This document shows, one piece after another, positions 35,381 to 46,100 of a stretch of 64,000 bases of DNA; positions within the stretch are counted from its first letter, which is position 1; each line of letters opens with the position of its first letter. The DNA is from Saprospiraceae bacterium (GTDB lineage Bacteria; Bacteroidota; Bacteroidia; Chitinophagales; Saprospiraceae): assembly GCA_028280415.1 (NCBI GenBank), contig JANQLV010000038.1, positions 1 to 64,000 on the forward strand, in the 5' to 3' direction. A program made the translations under genes and the position numbers. The notes below the pieces were generated by a model. That model searched no databases. It saw only the letters and a program-made list of their open reading frames with translations, and had not been told where the DNA came from.

Positions 35381-38281
35381 TTATTTGACAGCGCCTGTTA
35401 ATAACATTTTCTTCGTTACACTTCCCAAAGAAGTACTCAATTGGTAGTAAAGCATACCATTTGATTTTAACTGCTCACTATTCAAACGAATTAGATGATT
35501 CCCTTTACCGTAGTTTCCTTCTTCTGCATATAACAATCTACCCGAAAGGTCATAGACAGAGAACAATACTTTATCTGCTTGCGGCAGGCTAAACCGTATA
35601 TCTGTTCTTTCTGTGAAAGGATTAGGTATATTTTGATATACCAGAAAATCAGAATGCCCGGCTTTCGAATTATCTTTAAATTGCAATTCAAGATTCTGTA
35701 TTTCCAGATCAGAGGTATAAGCTTCCGCTTTTGTACTATTAGAATTTAATCGTACAAAATCGCTCAAAAATCCTTCTTCCATAGCCTTTATACGAAGGCT
35801 AAAAAATACGGATTCACTGGAAGTCGTTTCACCATCCCAGCTAACCGTGATAGAATGAGCTTCTTCATTAATCCGATAATTCGCATCTGACCAATTCGAA
35901 ACAGCTCCTTCCATAAGCTCTTCAATCGCTATTGTTTCATCGAAATCAATTGTAAATTGTGCTCCCAACAATTGGTCGAGTGCCTCGTTTTTAAAATTGA
36001 TTGTATATTCCTTGCCTGCTTCAAGCTTTTGATTTTCTACCTCCAGATAGTTTACTTCCCGACTACGTTGTTCAATACCTCCCAGAAGGCCCTGAGGATC
36101 GGCATCTCCGGTAACATCCCCGATTTTTAAGCCTACAAAATTAACCGCAGTGTTTCCGGGCAAATAATTGACTCTGGCTTGATCAAGCACAGCTTCGATG
36201 GGGTGATTAGGATCGGCAAAAGTAATCTGATCATCGATAAATCGCCAGGAAAGATTATTGGTAAAAGTATCCTGCAAATTCAGAATAATCTTCCGTATTT
36301 CCACCATATCAAGAGTTGTCAGATTGCCATCACCATTGACATCCGCAGAAAGGTATTTATAAGCATCATCAAATTGTTGGGTTTCCAATATATGGCGTCT
36401 TATAAATATAATATCAAAAGTGCTTACACCATTGCCGTGATCGGAATTTTTAGCGGCAGTTAGTTCATAATGATCACAAGTCTCCAAATCTTCTACCAGA
36501 TAAATGCCTCCCTGTTCGGTAGTCATCATCCCTGCTAAATCCCCACTTTCAATATAACGAACATCAATATCGACACCTTCAACCATATCTCCATCAATGG
36601 TTCTGACAGTCCCGTCAATATTGGCAAGTGGAGACTCTGCCGGACAAATAGAGTCATGAGAGATAGCGCGGAATACATTCATTTGCATAACTGTAATTCC
36701 TGTATTTCTCATAATGATATCCCGAAAAGTAGTATTGGCAATCATTTCTTTTTCCTCCTGACTAAGGGCCGGATCATTTTCATAATAAAACCGATCTCCT
36801 TCACGAAGCGCAAAGAATTGATCTTCCATGATTTTCATAATCGTCGGCCCAAATAATGCATTTGGCATAGATTCTTCCGCCAGCATGCCCACCCAGGGAT
36901 CAATGTCATTGATATCTCCGTAAAGCGCTTCCATTGCATCAACCACCTCTGAATCACTGTGAATTTCCGAGAAGCCGTTATAAGGTGTAAATCCTAAATC
37001 CTGGCGCATGGTATTAAAATCAGGTAAGCCTCTTTCTCTACCCCGATTGATATTAATGGAAGCCAGATCCAATCCGCCCAATCCGGCCTGAGGCGGTCCG
37101 AATAAGAAGTTGCGAACATCATCCACTACCTTGCAATCCAGTTGCTGCTGGGTCTGAGTGGCCAATCCCTTGAAAATAGGATCAATCCCGCCATTTTCTA
37201 CAATTTCATGGGGGGTAAAAAAAGCTTCCAGCAAAGTAAGGTCCCCTTCGGGAATAGTATTCCCTGAATTATCTTTCCTTGGTAGGGTTCGACTTAGCAA
37301 AGTATGTCCCAGCCGGAATGCTGCTGCCGAAAACACATTACTGATCGTAGGGTTGATGCCTGGATCATAGCCGCTATAAGGCGGTAGATGAACCCCCATA
37401 GTTGGTAACCATTCGTTATAAACAATAGCCTGGGTATAACCGCTTACCAGTTTTCGAGCATATTGATAAAGCTCTTCGTCTGTCCAGTCCGGATGCTCCA
37501 GAATCAGTTCATCACATAAGCGATTATGTTCTCTGACAAAAATCGTATGGAAAGCAGCCAGTGCCACATTTTCATTGGCACGGCTATCTCCGGCTACAAA
37601 TAATTGATCATTAGAAGGGTTTTCATTATCCATAAAAGGAGCCAGAGGGTCAATAGCAGCTCCGTACTCATATGTTTCTGTATTAAAAGGAAGTAAATTG
37701 CCCGAAGAGGTTTTCAATTTACCATTTTGGAAAGTGCGCAGATAATCGGCCCTTTCTGTATCTGAACCATATACAGAAGAAGCATCAATCCAGGAAGTGA
37801 TGGCATTGGTATAAGCTCTTGGATTATTCACTCCCGTACCGGTACCCGGATGTGCCAGTGACCGATTCATGTGTATTTCAATAAAAGGGAATGCCCCGCC
37901 CGGGTTAAAATGTGGGTCGGGAAAATTAATCGGAATGCTGATATCTTCCGTAGCATCCGAGGGCGTTAAAATCACATCGTGGTCAATAAGCTGTCCAAAT
38001 ACCCAGGTATAATCACTAAGCCCCATAGGGTCCATGATCAAGCTATCCTGTGCAAAAAGCGTGTTACTGATAATTCGTGGATTAGGTCGGTTTGTTCCTC
38101 CGGGCTCTGAAATGCCGTCTGCAAAGCCATTACTGGTAATAGCACGCAACTGATGGCCAACTGCCCCCCATTCAGGGTTTTGAATATTATTACTCGTGCC
38201 ATCAATAGTTCTGTTCTGTGAAAAACCCTGGGTATAATTTAGTATCAGTAATAGGGCAATAGCGAGTAAACGTGTGCTCAT
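35381..38281 (-). CDS. T9SS-secreted haem peroxidase with dockerin and cohesin modules
   Basis: A 966-aa exported protein. Signal peptide 1-21. Residues of about 24-549 form an animal-type haem peroxidase: distal GQLIDHD with Gln97, Asp100 and His101; the catalytic Arg in FVREHNRL; and a likely proximal His in AAFRLGHTLL. Haem and calcium binding are expected. After a carboxypeptidase-regulatory-like stretch come two dockerin halves (about 612-634, NGVSTFDIIFIRRHIL; 648-670, ADVNGDGNLTTLDMVEIRK), with good Asp/Asn calcium positions in the second. A cohesin-like domain (738-879) and a T9SS type A sorting domain (880-966, QNIPNPF) follow. The tail is clearly homologous to that of the protein at 2585-6349 (shared WRFID, GDV and cohesin segments). 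Peroxidase substrate unknown. Confidence 0.9.
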   Translation of the reverse strand: MSTRLLAIALLLILNYTQGFSQNRTIDGTSNNIQNPEWGAVGHQLRAITSNGFADGISEPGGTNRPNPRIISNTLFAQDSLIMDPMGLSDYTWVFGQLIDHDVILTPSDATEDISIPINFPDPHFNPGGAFPFIEIHMNRSLAHPGTGTGVNNPRAYTNAITSWIDASSVYGSDTERADYLRTFQNGKLKTSSGNLLPFNTETYEYGAAIDPLAPFMDNENPSNDQLFVAGDSRANENVALAAFHTIFVREHNRLCDELILEHPDWTDEELYQYARKLVSGYTQAIVYNEWLPTMGVHLPPYSGYDPGINPTISNVFSAAAFRLGHTLLSRTLPRKDNSGNTIPEGDLTLLEAFFTPHEIVENGGIDPIFKGLATQTQQQLDCKVVDDVRNFLFGPPQAGLGGLDLASININRGRERGLPDFNTMRQDLGFTPYNGFSEIHSDSEVVDAMEALYGDINDIDPWVGMLAEESMPNALFGPTIMKIMEDQFFALREGDRFYYENDPALSQEEKEMIANTTFRDIIMRNTGITVMQMNVFRAISHDSICPAESPLANIDGTVRTIDGDMVEGVDIDVRYIESGDLAGMMTTEQGGIYLVEDLETCDHYELTAAKNSDHGNGVSTFDIIFIRRHILETQQFDDAYKYLSADVNGDGNLTTLDMVEIRKIILNLQDTFTNNLSWRFIDDQITFADPNHPIEAVLDQARVNYLPGNTAVNFVGLKIGDVTGDADPQGLLGGIEQRSREVNYLEVENQKLEAGKEYTINFKNEALDQLLGAQFTIDFDETIAIEELMEGAVSNWSDANYRINEEAHSITVSWDGETTSSESVFFSLRIKAMEEGFLSDFVRLNSNSTKAEAYTSDLEIQNLELQFKDNSKAGHSDFLVYQNIPNPFTERTDIRFSLPQADKVLFSVYDLSGRLLYAEEGNYGKGNHLIRLNSEQLKSNGMLYYQLSTSLGSVTKKMLLTGAVK

Positions 38282-38888
38282 TTCGATAGTTTAAGTTCAT
38301 GGTGTAAAATAAATGCTCGTTAAAGCAAAAGATCCTGAATCGATTTTGGGAGGTAGTTGAGAATTTCGGTAGAGGGATTTTAGAGCCATAAATATACGTA
38401 ATTTAGGACTAGTTTGCCAATCTCAAAGATGCTAAAACCCTACACAGAAAGGGGTATTTTCAGCCTCCTGCCAGTCCTTATTATTTACAGCTTATTAAAC
38501 TTGTTAACATCTCATTTAAAACTATGTTAAGACAAGCCTTCCTGAAACATAACTTTAACATTTGGGTATTGTATTCTGATGAGTATTCCATATCAATAAA
38601 TAATGAACCATATTTATTTGATTATCAACAGAATAGCTAACAAAACAGCTTTTCATCATACATTTCAAATACGTATTTAAACTGTTATACAGTTTTTCAA
38701 TTCTTAATTTTTAAGACCCGATCCAAATGAGAGGCAAAAAAGAGCATTAAATTTTTCCAAATCTGCGAAGTCAAAGCATTAAACCCTTCGAATTATTTAT
38801 ATTCGGCATAATTAAGGCAGCTAAATGAAGTTGTAAATGCCAATTAAAATTAAAAGCCTATTTTTTAAACCTTTACAAACCTTGGGCT
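38282..38888. other. Divergent intergenic region
   Basis: This holds 607 bp between the peroxidase (minus) and the repeat protein (plus), and no gene is visible. A degenerate form of the TACC-N8-GGTA element, TACACAGAAAGGGGTA (38441-38456) followed by TTTTC, is present in the orientation for the peroxidase gene. The only TATCTTTG-like box near it (CATCTTTG, 38431-38424) is 17 rather than 30 bp away, so I do not count it as a member. The plus-strand promoter is not evident. Confidence 0.35.
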
Positions 38889-41800
38889 ATGAAAAGATCA
38901 ACCTGTTATTTTTACACATTGCTCGCGTTGACATTTTTTTGGTCATCAGCTGGAGCTCAAGTTTCTACTTACGAACGAACTCCCGGTTATTACATTTTTG
39001 GCATTAATGGTGGTTTGGCCTATCAACAAGCCGATATCCCTACTACCCTTCAGGGTTATGGCCTTGGATTTACTCTGGGGAAAAATCTGTATTACCGGCC
39101 GGGTTCAGCGCTTTCTTTCGATATCAGAGGACGTGCCTTGTATTCTCAAACTCATGGTCTTGATTATTTTCGCTCCTATGGCATTCAGGATAATGATGCC
39201 TTGAACGGCATACAAAACCTGGATTATACCAAGGAAGGTGGAGGTCCGGGATTCGTTTTTCAAAATAATAAAACCGATCATGCCGAGCTTGGTATTGAAG
39301 GTGTAATCAATTTTAATAAATTAAGGGAACAGACCAATGTCATTCTCTCTCTTTATGGTGGTATAGGTTTAGACTGGTATAATGCCAGAACTGATCAAGC
39401 TGACCGTAATGGCTTATATACTGCGGATTACGAAGGGATTGATACGCTTGCTTCTGTATCTTATATTAAAAAGAAGTTGAGAAATGAAATTCTGGATGGA
39501 AGGTACGAAAGTAAAGCAAGTGACTTTGGCAGAATTGGTATTATGCCTTCTTTGGGCGTAGAACTGGGTTATCAGTTATCTCCCCGATTTTCAATGGGTG
39601 TTGGCCACAAAGTCACTTTCACCAATACGGACCTTTTTGATGGACATCAATGGAGGAACGACGGTAATCTAACGGCCGATGATGATATTCATCATTATAC
39701 CAATCTACATATGAGATGGATCATCGACGATGGTTCCAGGAAATTGCGGGAGCCCTTCGTAGAGATTACCAATCCAGCCCTTAGTCCGCATAGAACCAGA
39801 AATTCTACTATTGAGATCCGTGCAAATACCAGGCATGTTGCCAGTGCGATTGATGTTGAATTTACTGTGAATGGTTACAGAGAATCTTTTGATTTTAGAA
39901 GAAATAATTTTAAAAGCTTTATCAGATTACAGCCGGGAAATAATGAAGTCGTGATTCGAGTAAGCAATACTGTCGGAACAGCCAGTGATATGGTTAATAT
40001 CTTTTACGAGGAGCCCGGTACCAATACGAATCCGAATTATGCATATCCTGCTGTGGAGATTATCAATCCACCTTATAGAGATTTCAGAACAGATAATGAT
40101 CGTTTTGAATTAAGAGCGAGGTTAGACAATGTATACAGAGGAAGAGATATCAATTTGATCGTTAATGGCAGAAGTACTGACAGATTTAATTTCAATGGAG
40201 GTTCTTTGAGCGCAATGCTCGATTTGGAAGAAGGCAGAAACACTGTACGCATCGAAGCTAGAAATCAGGATGGTTTTGCATCGGATGAGAGCAGTATTAT
40301 TCTGGAAAGGTCAATTAATCAGCAGCCTCCTGTCGTCAACATTACGAGACCTTCGGTTGATCCCTATTTAACTGACGACCGCGATGTAAGGATTGAAGCA
40401 GAAATTTATAATGTAATGGATAGGCAGGATATTCGCTATACCGTGGACGGTTATGACGTTTACGACTTCGATTTCAATAATGGTATCTTTCGTTCGACAT
40501 TAGATATTAATGATCCCCAAACTGTAGTAAATATCAGTGCCAGAAACGATGCCGGACAAAGCAATGACAGTGTAGTGATCCTTTGGGAGGAAGAAGAAAC
40601 TATTGATGCTCCTGTAGTGACCATCACTTCAATTAGTACGCCTACAACCGATCCTTTTAATCCGAATAATTGTAAAAGCACCATTATTGCTACCATACTT
40701 AATGTAGAAGATCGAAACGATATCGACGTTTACCTTAATGGTCAGTCTTTAAACAATTATAATTTCGATTCTGATACACAGGTCTTTACAATAACTGTCC
40801 AATTAGACAGGGGTGAAAATACCATTCGCATAGAAGCGACCAATGCCGGAGGAAGTGATGAGGATACCGGCAGGATCGAAGGATGTACACCACAACAGGA
40901 AGAGAAACCACCGGTTGTAACAATTACTACACCCCAAGAGGATAATACTGAAACCAATAAAGCACAAGCAGAGGTCAAAGCCACAATTTTGAATATTGTC
41001 AGCCGTAGTGACATTAGCTTTGAATTGAATGGCAAGACAAGCAATGATTTTACTTTTGACAAATTCACTAAAGTGTTCCGTGCGAATATTACTTTAGAAA
41101 ACGGTAATAATACCGTATTTATCAAAGCGGAGAATAATGATGGAACAGCTAGTGATCGCAGAAATATTTTTTACAAAAAAATAGAAATCATTCGCCCTCC
41201 GCAAGTGGATATTGAAAGTCCTAGGAATAATAGTATAGTAGAGAAAGCACTTGTCACGCTTCACGCGGAGATTAAAAATGTGAGCGACAGAAGGGATATT
41301 GAGGTATTCCTTAACGGTAAAAGGATCAATAACTTTTCTTTCGATAAGCAAAGTCTTGAAACAGAGCTTGATTTAGTACGAGGAAATAATACTATCAGAG
41401 TCCTTGCTTCAAATAAGGCCGGAACAGATGAAGAGCGTGTAAATGTGAAATATATGCCTCCAAGGCCAAAGCCTCCGGTAGTAGATATTGAAAAGCCTTC
41501 TACAGGTGTGGTTAGCAATAAGCGTATTTCCTTGATCGCTTCAATCAAAAATGTTGACAATAAGCGAGGCATCGAAGTCACTGTAAACGGCAGACCTTTA
41601 GGTAATTTCACCTTTAACGGGGAAGAGCTTCGTGCCAGCTTCGACGCTCAATTTGGTAATAATGTAATTGTAGTAAAAGCAAGTAATCAAGGTGGAAGTG
41701 ACCGGGATGAAGTGATAGTAGTGTATGAAAGACCAAGGCCAAAAGCACCAGTTGTTGATATTACTAAGCCAGTAAATAATATTTCTACTCAATCTGCTGA

Positions 41801-42956
41801 CATTTCGGTCAAAGCTTTAATTGAGAATGTTATTAACAAAAATGATATTAGGCTTTTGGTCAATGGAAAGGCTGTCAGAGCATTTAATTATCAAAGAGGT
41901 GAATTGAGTGCAGAGATCAAACTGAAAGCAGGCAAGAACAATATTAGAGTAAAAGCTGTAAATGCTGGTGGTTCGGATCAAGATGAAGTGGTGGTCAATT
42001 ACAATAAACCATTGAATCCTCCAAGAGTAGAGATTACTTCACCTCGTAATAATCAAACTTTTGACAAAGCAGAAGTGGAATTGGAGGCTAAAATCAAACA
42101 TGTGCTTAACCAGCGAAATGTCAGTGTCAACCTGAATGGTAAAAGACAAAGATTTGATTATTCCAGAGGAAACTTACGCTCAAATTTAAAGCTAAGTCCG
42201 GGTAAGAATACCATCGTCATCAAAGCGACGAATAAAGACGGAAACGACGAAGCCAGTATTACGATAAATTATTCGCCTAAACTGGAAATACCCAAGCCAA
42301 TTGCAGGTTTTTCAAAACCTGCGAAACCGGGCGCAATAACGAAGAAGGCAAATTACATCATCAGGGCGACAGCCAAGTATGTAAACAGAGCGGAGGATAT
42401 CGCACTTATTCTAAATGGAAAGGAAGTGAAAAGCTTTGATTTTAATACCAGAACAAAAGCAATCAAAGCAACGGTAGTCTTAAAACCGGGACAAAATGAT
42501 ATTTACCTGGAAGCCAAAAATACGACTGGAACGGATAGTAAACGATCAAATGTCGTTTACCAGAAAGTCAGCAAGAAAAAAGTGCCTCCAAAGGTAGAAA
42601 TTATCTCGATCAGTACGCCAACTGTTGATCCTTTCAATCCGGATAAGGCAAAAAGTACAGTTCTTGCAAAAATAAAGCATGTAAAGTCCAAGAGTGGAAT
42701 TGAGTTTTTGTTTAATGGTACGAGAATCAATAATTTCAGCTATAACACCAGAAGCGGTGAATTGCAGGTCACACTTGATCTGAAAAGGGGAAATAATACC
42801 TTCGTCATCAAGGCTACAAATAAAGATGGAAAGGATGAAGCCAGCAGAAATATTGAGTTCGCAGGATCGACCGGAAATGGAGGTACCAGCTCCCGAAATG
42901 ACCACAAAAACAATAGTGGTACTACCCGAAAAGGCCCAAAAAGCCGAAAAGGGTAA
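38889..42956 (+). CDS. Surface protein: N-terminal barrel-like domain plus 11 repeats
   Basis: A 1355-aa exported protein with a signal peptide ending at SSAGAQ. Residues of about 25-285 resemble a small outer-membrane barrel (GYYIFGINGGLAYQQ, GIMPSLGVELGYQ). Eleven repeats of about 90 residues follow. Each opens VxIxxP, then an acidic/basic stretch ending in xNVxxRxDI, xLNGKxxxxFxFD, LxxGxNxIxIxAxNxxGxDxD. This is an Ig-like beta-sandwich pattern. Repeats 4 and 11 share a longer start (STPTTDPFNPN, STPTVDPFNPD). The C-terminal 30 residues are a disordered basic tail (SRNDHKNNSGTTRKGPKSRK). There is no T9SS domain, so the barrel may anchor the repeats. It could be an adhesin or a cell-wall linker; the function is unknown. 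Confidence 0.75.
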   Translation: MKRSTCYFYTLLALTFFWSSAGAQVSTYERTPGYYIFGINGGLAYQQADIPTTLQGYGLGFTLGKNLYYRPGSALSFDIRGRALYSQTHGLDYFRSYGIQDNDALNGIQNLDYTKEGGGPGFVFQNNKTDHAELGIEGVINFNKLREQTNVILSLYGGIGLDWYNARTDQADRNGLYTADYEGIDTLASVSYIKKKLRNEILDGRYESKASDFGRIGIMPSLGVELGYQLSPRFSMGVGHKVTFTNTDLFDGHQWRNDGNLTADDDIHHYTNLHMRWIIDDGSRKLREPFVEITNPALSPHRTRNSTIEIRANTRHVASAIDVEFTVNGYRESFDFRRNNFKSFIRLQPGNNEVVIRVSNTVGTASDMVNIFYEEPGTNTNPNYAYPAVEIINPPYRDFRTDNDRFELRARLDNVYRGRDINLIVNGRSTDRFNFNGGSLSAMLDLEEGRNTVRIEARNQDGFASDESSIILERSINQQPPVVNITRPSVDPYLTDDRDVRIEAEIYNVMDRQDIRYTVDGYDVYDFDFNNGIFRSTLDINDPQTVVNISARNDAGQSNDSVVILWEEEETIDAPVVTITSISTPTTDPFNPNNCKSTIIATILNVEDRNDIDVYLNGQSLNNYNFDSDTQVFTITVQLDRGENTIRIEATNAGGSDEDTGRIEGCTPQQEEKPPVVTITTPQEDNTETNKAQAEVKATILNIVSRSDISFELNGKTSNDFTFDKFTKVFRANITLENGNNTVFIKAENNDGTASDRRNIFYKKIEIIRPPQVDIESPRNNSIVEKALVTLHAEIKNVSDRRDIEVFLNGKRINNFSFDKQSLETELDLVRGNNTIRVLASNKAGTDEERVNVKYMPPRPKPPVVDIEKPSTGVVSNKRISLIASIKNVDNKRGIEVTVNGRPLGNFTFNGEELRASFDAQFGNNVIVVKASNQGGSDRDEVIVVYERPRPKAPVVDITKPVNNISTQSADISVKALIENVINKNDIRLLVNGKAVRAFNYQRGELSAEIKLKAGKNNIRVKAVNAGGSDQDEVVVNYNKPLNPPRVEITSPRNNQTFDKAEVELEAKIKHVLNQRNVSVNLNGKRQRFDYSRGNLRSNLKLSPGKNTIVIKATNKDGNDEASITINYSPKLEIPKPIAGFSKPAKPGAITKKANYIIRATAKYVNRAEDIALILNGKEVKSFDFNTRTKAIKATVVLKPGQNDIYLEAKNTTGTDSKRSNVVYQKVSKKKVPPKVEIISISTPTVDPFNPDKAKSTVLAKIKHVKSKSGIEFLFNGTRINNFSYNTRSGELQVTLDLKRGNNTFVIKATNKDGKDEASRNIEFAGSTGNGGTSSRNDHKNNSGTTRKGPKSRKG

Positions 42957-42971
42957 ATAATTGCTTTTACG

Positions 42972-43027
42972 ATTCGTTTTTCACCTCTCCATATTTATTA
43001 TTGAATATCGAGGGGTGAAAAACGAAT
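42972..43027 (+). terminator. Long-stem hairpin after the repeat protein
   Basis: The perfect 14-bp arms ATTCGTTTTTCACC (42972-42985) and GGTGAAAAACGAAT (43014-43027) start 15 nt after the stop and are followed by ATTGTTTT. This could be a terminator for the 38889-42956 gene. Confidence 0.6.
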
Positions 43028-43132
43028 ATTGTTTTCCCATTGTCTCCCAAGCGCCAATTTCTACTCTATAACGTACCACAAGCACCCTTTTCTTCGTATT
43101 ATTAACACGATCCGGCGTACCCGGCGTGTTGT

Positions 43133-46100
43133 ATGATTAGAATTATACTCGCAATATCATTTTTGACCTTCTTCACAAGTAGCAGTTTCGCACAAAGTGA
43201 TCCGCTTAATAATCAGCGGAAGCAGCAAATTGCAACTGATAGTCTGCCCCGGATTCTGGATAGCCTCACCATAATCCCCGAATCCCTGGTGGTTAAAGAC
43301 AAAAATAGCCGGATAATCCCTCCAAAGGACTATTTACTCTTAAAAAACGAGCTTTTCTGGATTGGAGCAGAAAAACCGGACTCTCTCTACCTCGAATACA
43401 AGGTGCTTCCCTACGATCTCTACAAATCTTTCAGCCATCTGGATACTTCAAGAATTGAAATTGACGGAAAAGGGGATTACATTGGTTTTGATTTTAGCCC
43501 CTACGAACCACAGGAAGGGTTAATCGATTTTAAGGGCCTGGATTATAATGGAAGTTTTGCCCGGGGAGTATCCTTCGGGAATAATCAAAACCTGGTACTC
43601 AATTCCAGTTTTAACCTCCGATTAGCCGGTAATCTCGGCGACGATGTAGAAATTCTTGCTGCTATCCGGGACGATAACATTCCCTTACAACCCGAAGGGA
43701 ATACCCAGCAATTACAGGAATTCGATCAGATTTTTATACAGCTTAAAAAAGGAAACTCTTCCCTGACTGCAGGTGATTACGAATTGGGGCGGCCCAATAG
43801 TTATTTTATGAACTATTTTAAAAAGCTAAAAGGCGCAACGGTTAATAATGTCTACGAAATCGACGAAAAGTCTTCTATCCGAACCAAAGCCAGTGTAGCG
43901 ATTGCCCGGGGTAAATTTTCACGCAATAGCATACTTGCACAGGAAGGAAATCAGGGCCCTTATCGGCTCATCGGTGCAGACGGAGAACAATTTATTATCG
44001 TTTTGGGCGGAACTGAAAAAGTATTCCTCGATGGGGAATTGCTCAAAAGGGGTTTGGAAGAAGATTATATCATTGATTACAACCGGGCCGATATTCTTTT
44101 TACCAATAAAAGGCTAATGACTAAAGATAGCCGAATCATTATCGAGTTTGAATATGTAGTGTTAAATTACACCCGTTCGTTATATGCCTTCAGTACAGAA
44201 TATCAGAGTGAAAAATGGCGACTCTACCTCAATGTCTATTCCGAACAGGATGCCACCAATTCCGGAGCTGCAAACGATCTGGATTCTTTACAAAGAGCAA
44301 TCCTCCGGTCAGCGGGAGATAGTCCGGAGAATGCAATTGCTCCGGGGATCGATACCCTGGAAGAATTCAACCAGTTTCGGGTATCTTATAAATCTATTGA
44401 TACTACTTATTTCGTCAATGGTATTCCACGCAATGAAAGCATCCTCATTTTTTCAACGGATAAAGATAGTGCGCTTTTCTCCGCCAATTTTGTTGAAGTC
44501 CCTTTTGGGCAGGGTAATTACGTCATTGATAACACCACAGCCGCCAACGGGCGGGTTTACCGCTGGGTTGCTCCGGATGCTTCGACCGGTCGTTTACAAG
44601 GTAATTATATCCTTGGCAGGAAGCTGATTGCCCCCAATAAAAGAGCGCTGTATACCATCGGGGGAGAATATAAAATTTCCAAGAATTCCAGCATTCTGAC
44701 TGAAATAGGCATTAGCGATAATGATCTTAACCGTTTTTCAGAACTGGACAATGATGATAATACCGGGATGTCCATTTACAGCCAGTTTAATAATAGCCGT
44801 ACTCTGGACAAGAAAAAGCAATGGACACTGGACACTCAGCTTGGATACGAGTTTGTACAGGAGAGTTTCCAGGCGCTGAATCCTTATAGAAATGCAGAAT
44901 TTACAAGAGACTGGAACATTAATACACTGACTGCACAGAAAGCTCAGGAGCATATCGGTAAAGGTGGATTTACAATCAGCAAAAAAAATCTGGGCAGCAT
45001 TAATTACGAGTTTAGTGGTTTTTTGAGGGATTCAATCTATACCGGAACCAAACATTTTATAAAAGCCATTGTCAAAAAGAATGGTTTTTCGGTAGACCTG
45101 CAAAGCAATCAGGTCAATACCGATGCCCTCGAAGGCCGCAGTATTTTTTCCCGACCCAAATTCGATATTTCCAAAACCTTTGAGAATTGGGATAACTGGA
45201 AAATAGGTGTTTATGGCGAGCGCGAAAAAAATGATCAATACGATGCAGATTCAGATACCTTGAGCAAGTTGAGTTTTTATTACGATCTTTACAAGGTTTA
45301 TATTGAAAGTAAACAAAGCGAAACCTTTGGTATCGGGATTAACTATCGTCAGCGTTTTGATTATGCTCCGGTCCGTAAGGAATTCATACAAAATACAGTG
45401 GCTGATGAGTTTAATATTAATGGAAACTGGCGACAAAGCAAAGCTTCGAACTTGCGCTGGAATCTCTCTTATCGAAAACTGAGCATCTCGGACAGTACCC
45501 TGACAAATGTATTGCCTCAGGAAACTTATCTGGGACGATTGGAACATACCCTGACCTTATTCAAAGGAGCCATAAGATCGTCGACTAATTACGAAATAGG
45601 TTCCGGCCAGGAGCGAAAGCAGGAATTCCAATATTTACCCGTAGCACCCGGTGAAGGTGTTTTCACCTGGATTGCTGATCTAAACGGGGATAGTATCCCC
45701 CAACTCAATGAAATTGAAGAAGCCGTTTTTCAGAACCAGGCCGATATTATCCGGGTATCAATTTTTACCGATGAATTTATTCGCACCAATAATGTATCGC
45801 TGAATCAAAGTTTACGCATTGACCCCCGGACGCTGTGGTATCGTGAAAAAGGAACCAAAAAATTTCTAAGCCGTTTTTCAACCCAATCAACCCTACGCAT
45901 CATTCGGAAAACCAAAGAAGCAGATAATATCTCTGCCTGGAATCCATTTCAATTGAGCATTGCCGATACTTCCCTGGTCTCCGTCGCCTCTTCCATTCGC
46001 AATACATTATTTTTTAATCAAGGAGACTCTAAATATGATTTACAGTTGGGTATGTTTGACAATCGCAATAAAGTAGTGTTGACCAGTGGTTTTGAAAGCA

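Noticed and set aside
38441-38456. TACACAGAAAGGGGTA as a fifth member of the TACC-N8-GGTA set
   Set aside because: One half-site has TACA, and the nearest -7-like box is 17 rather than 30-31 bp away.
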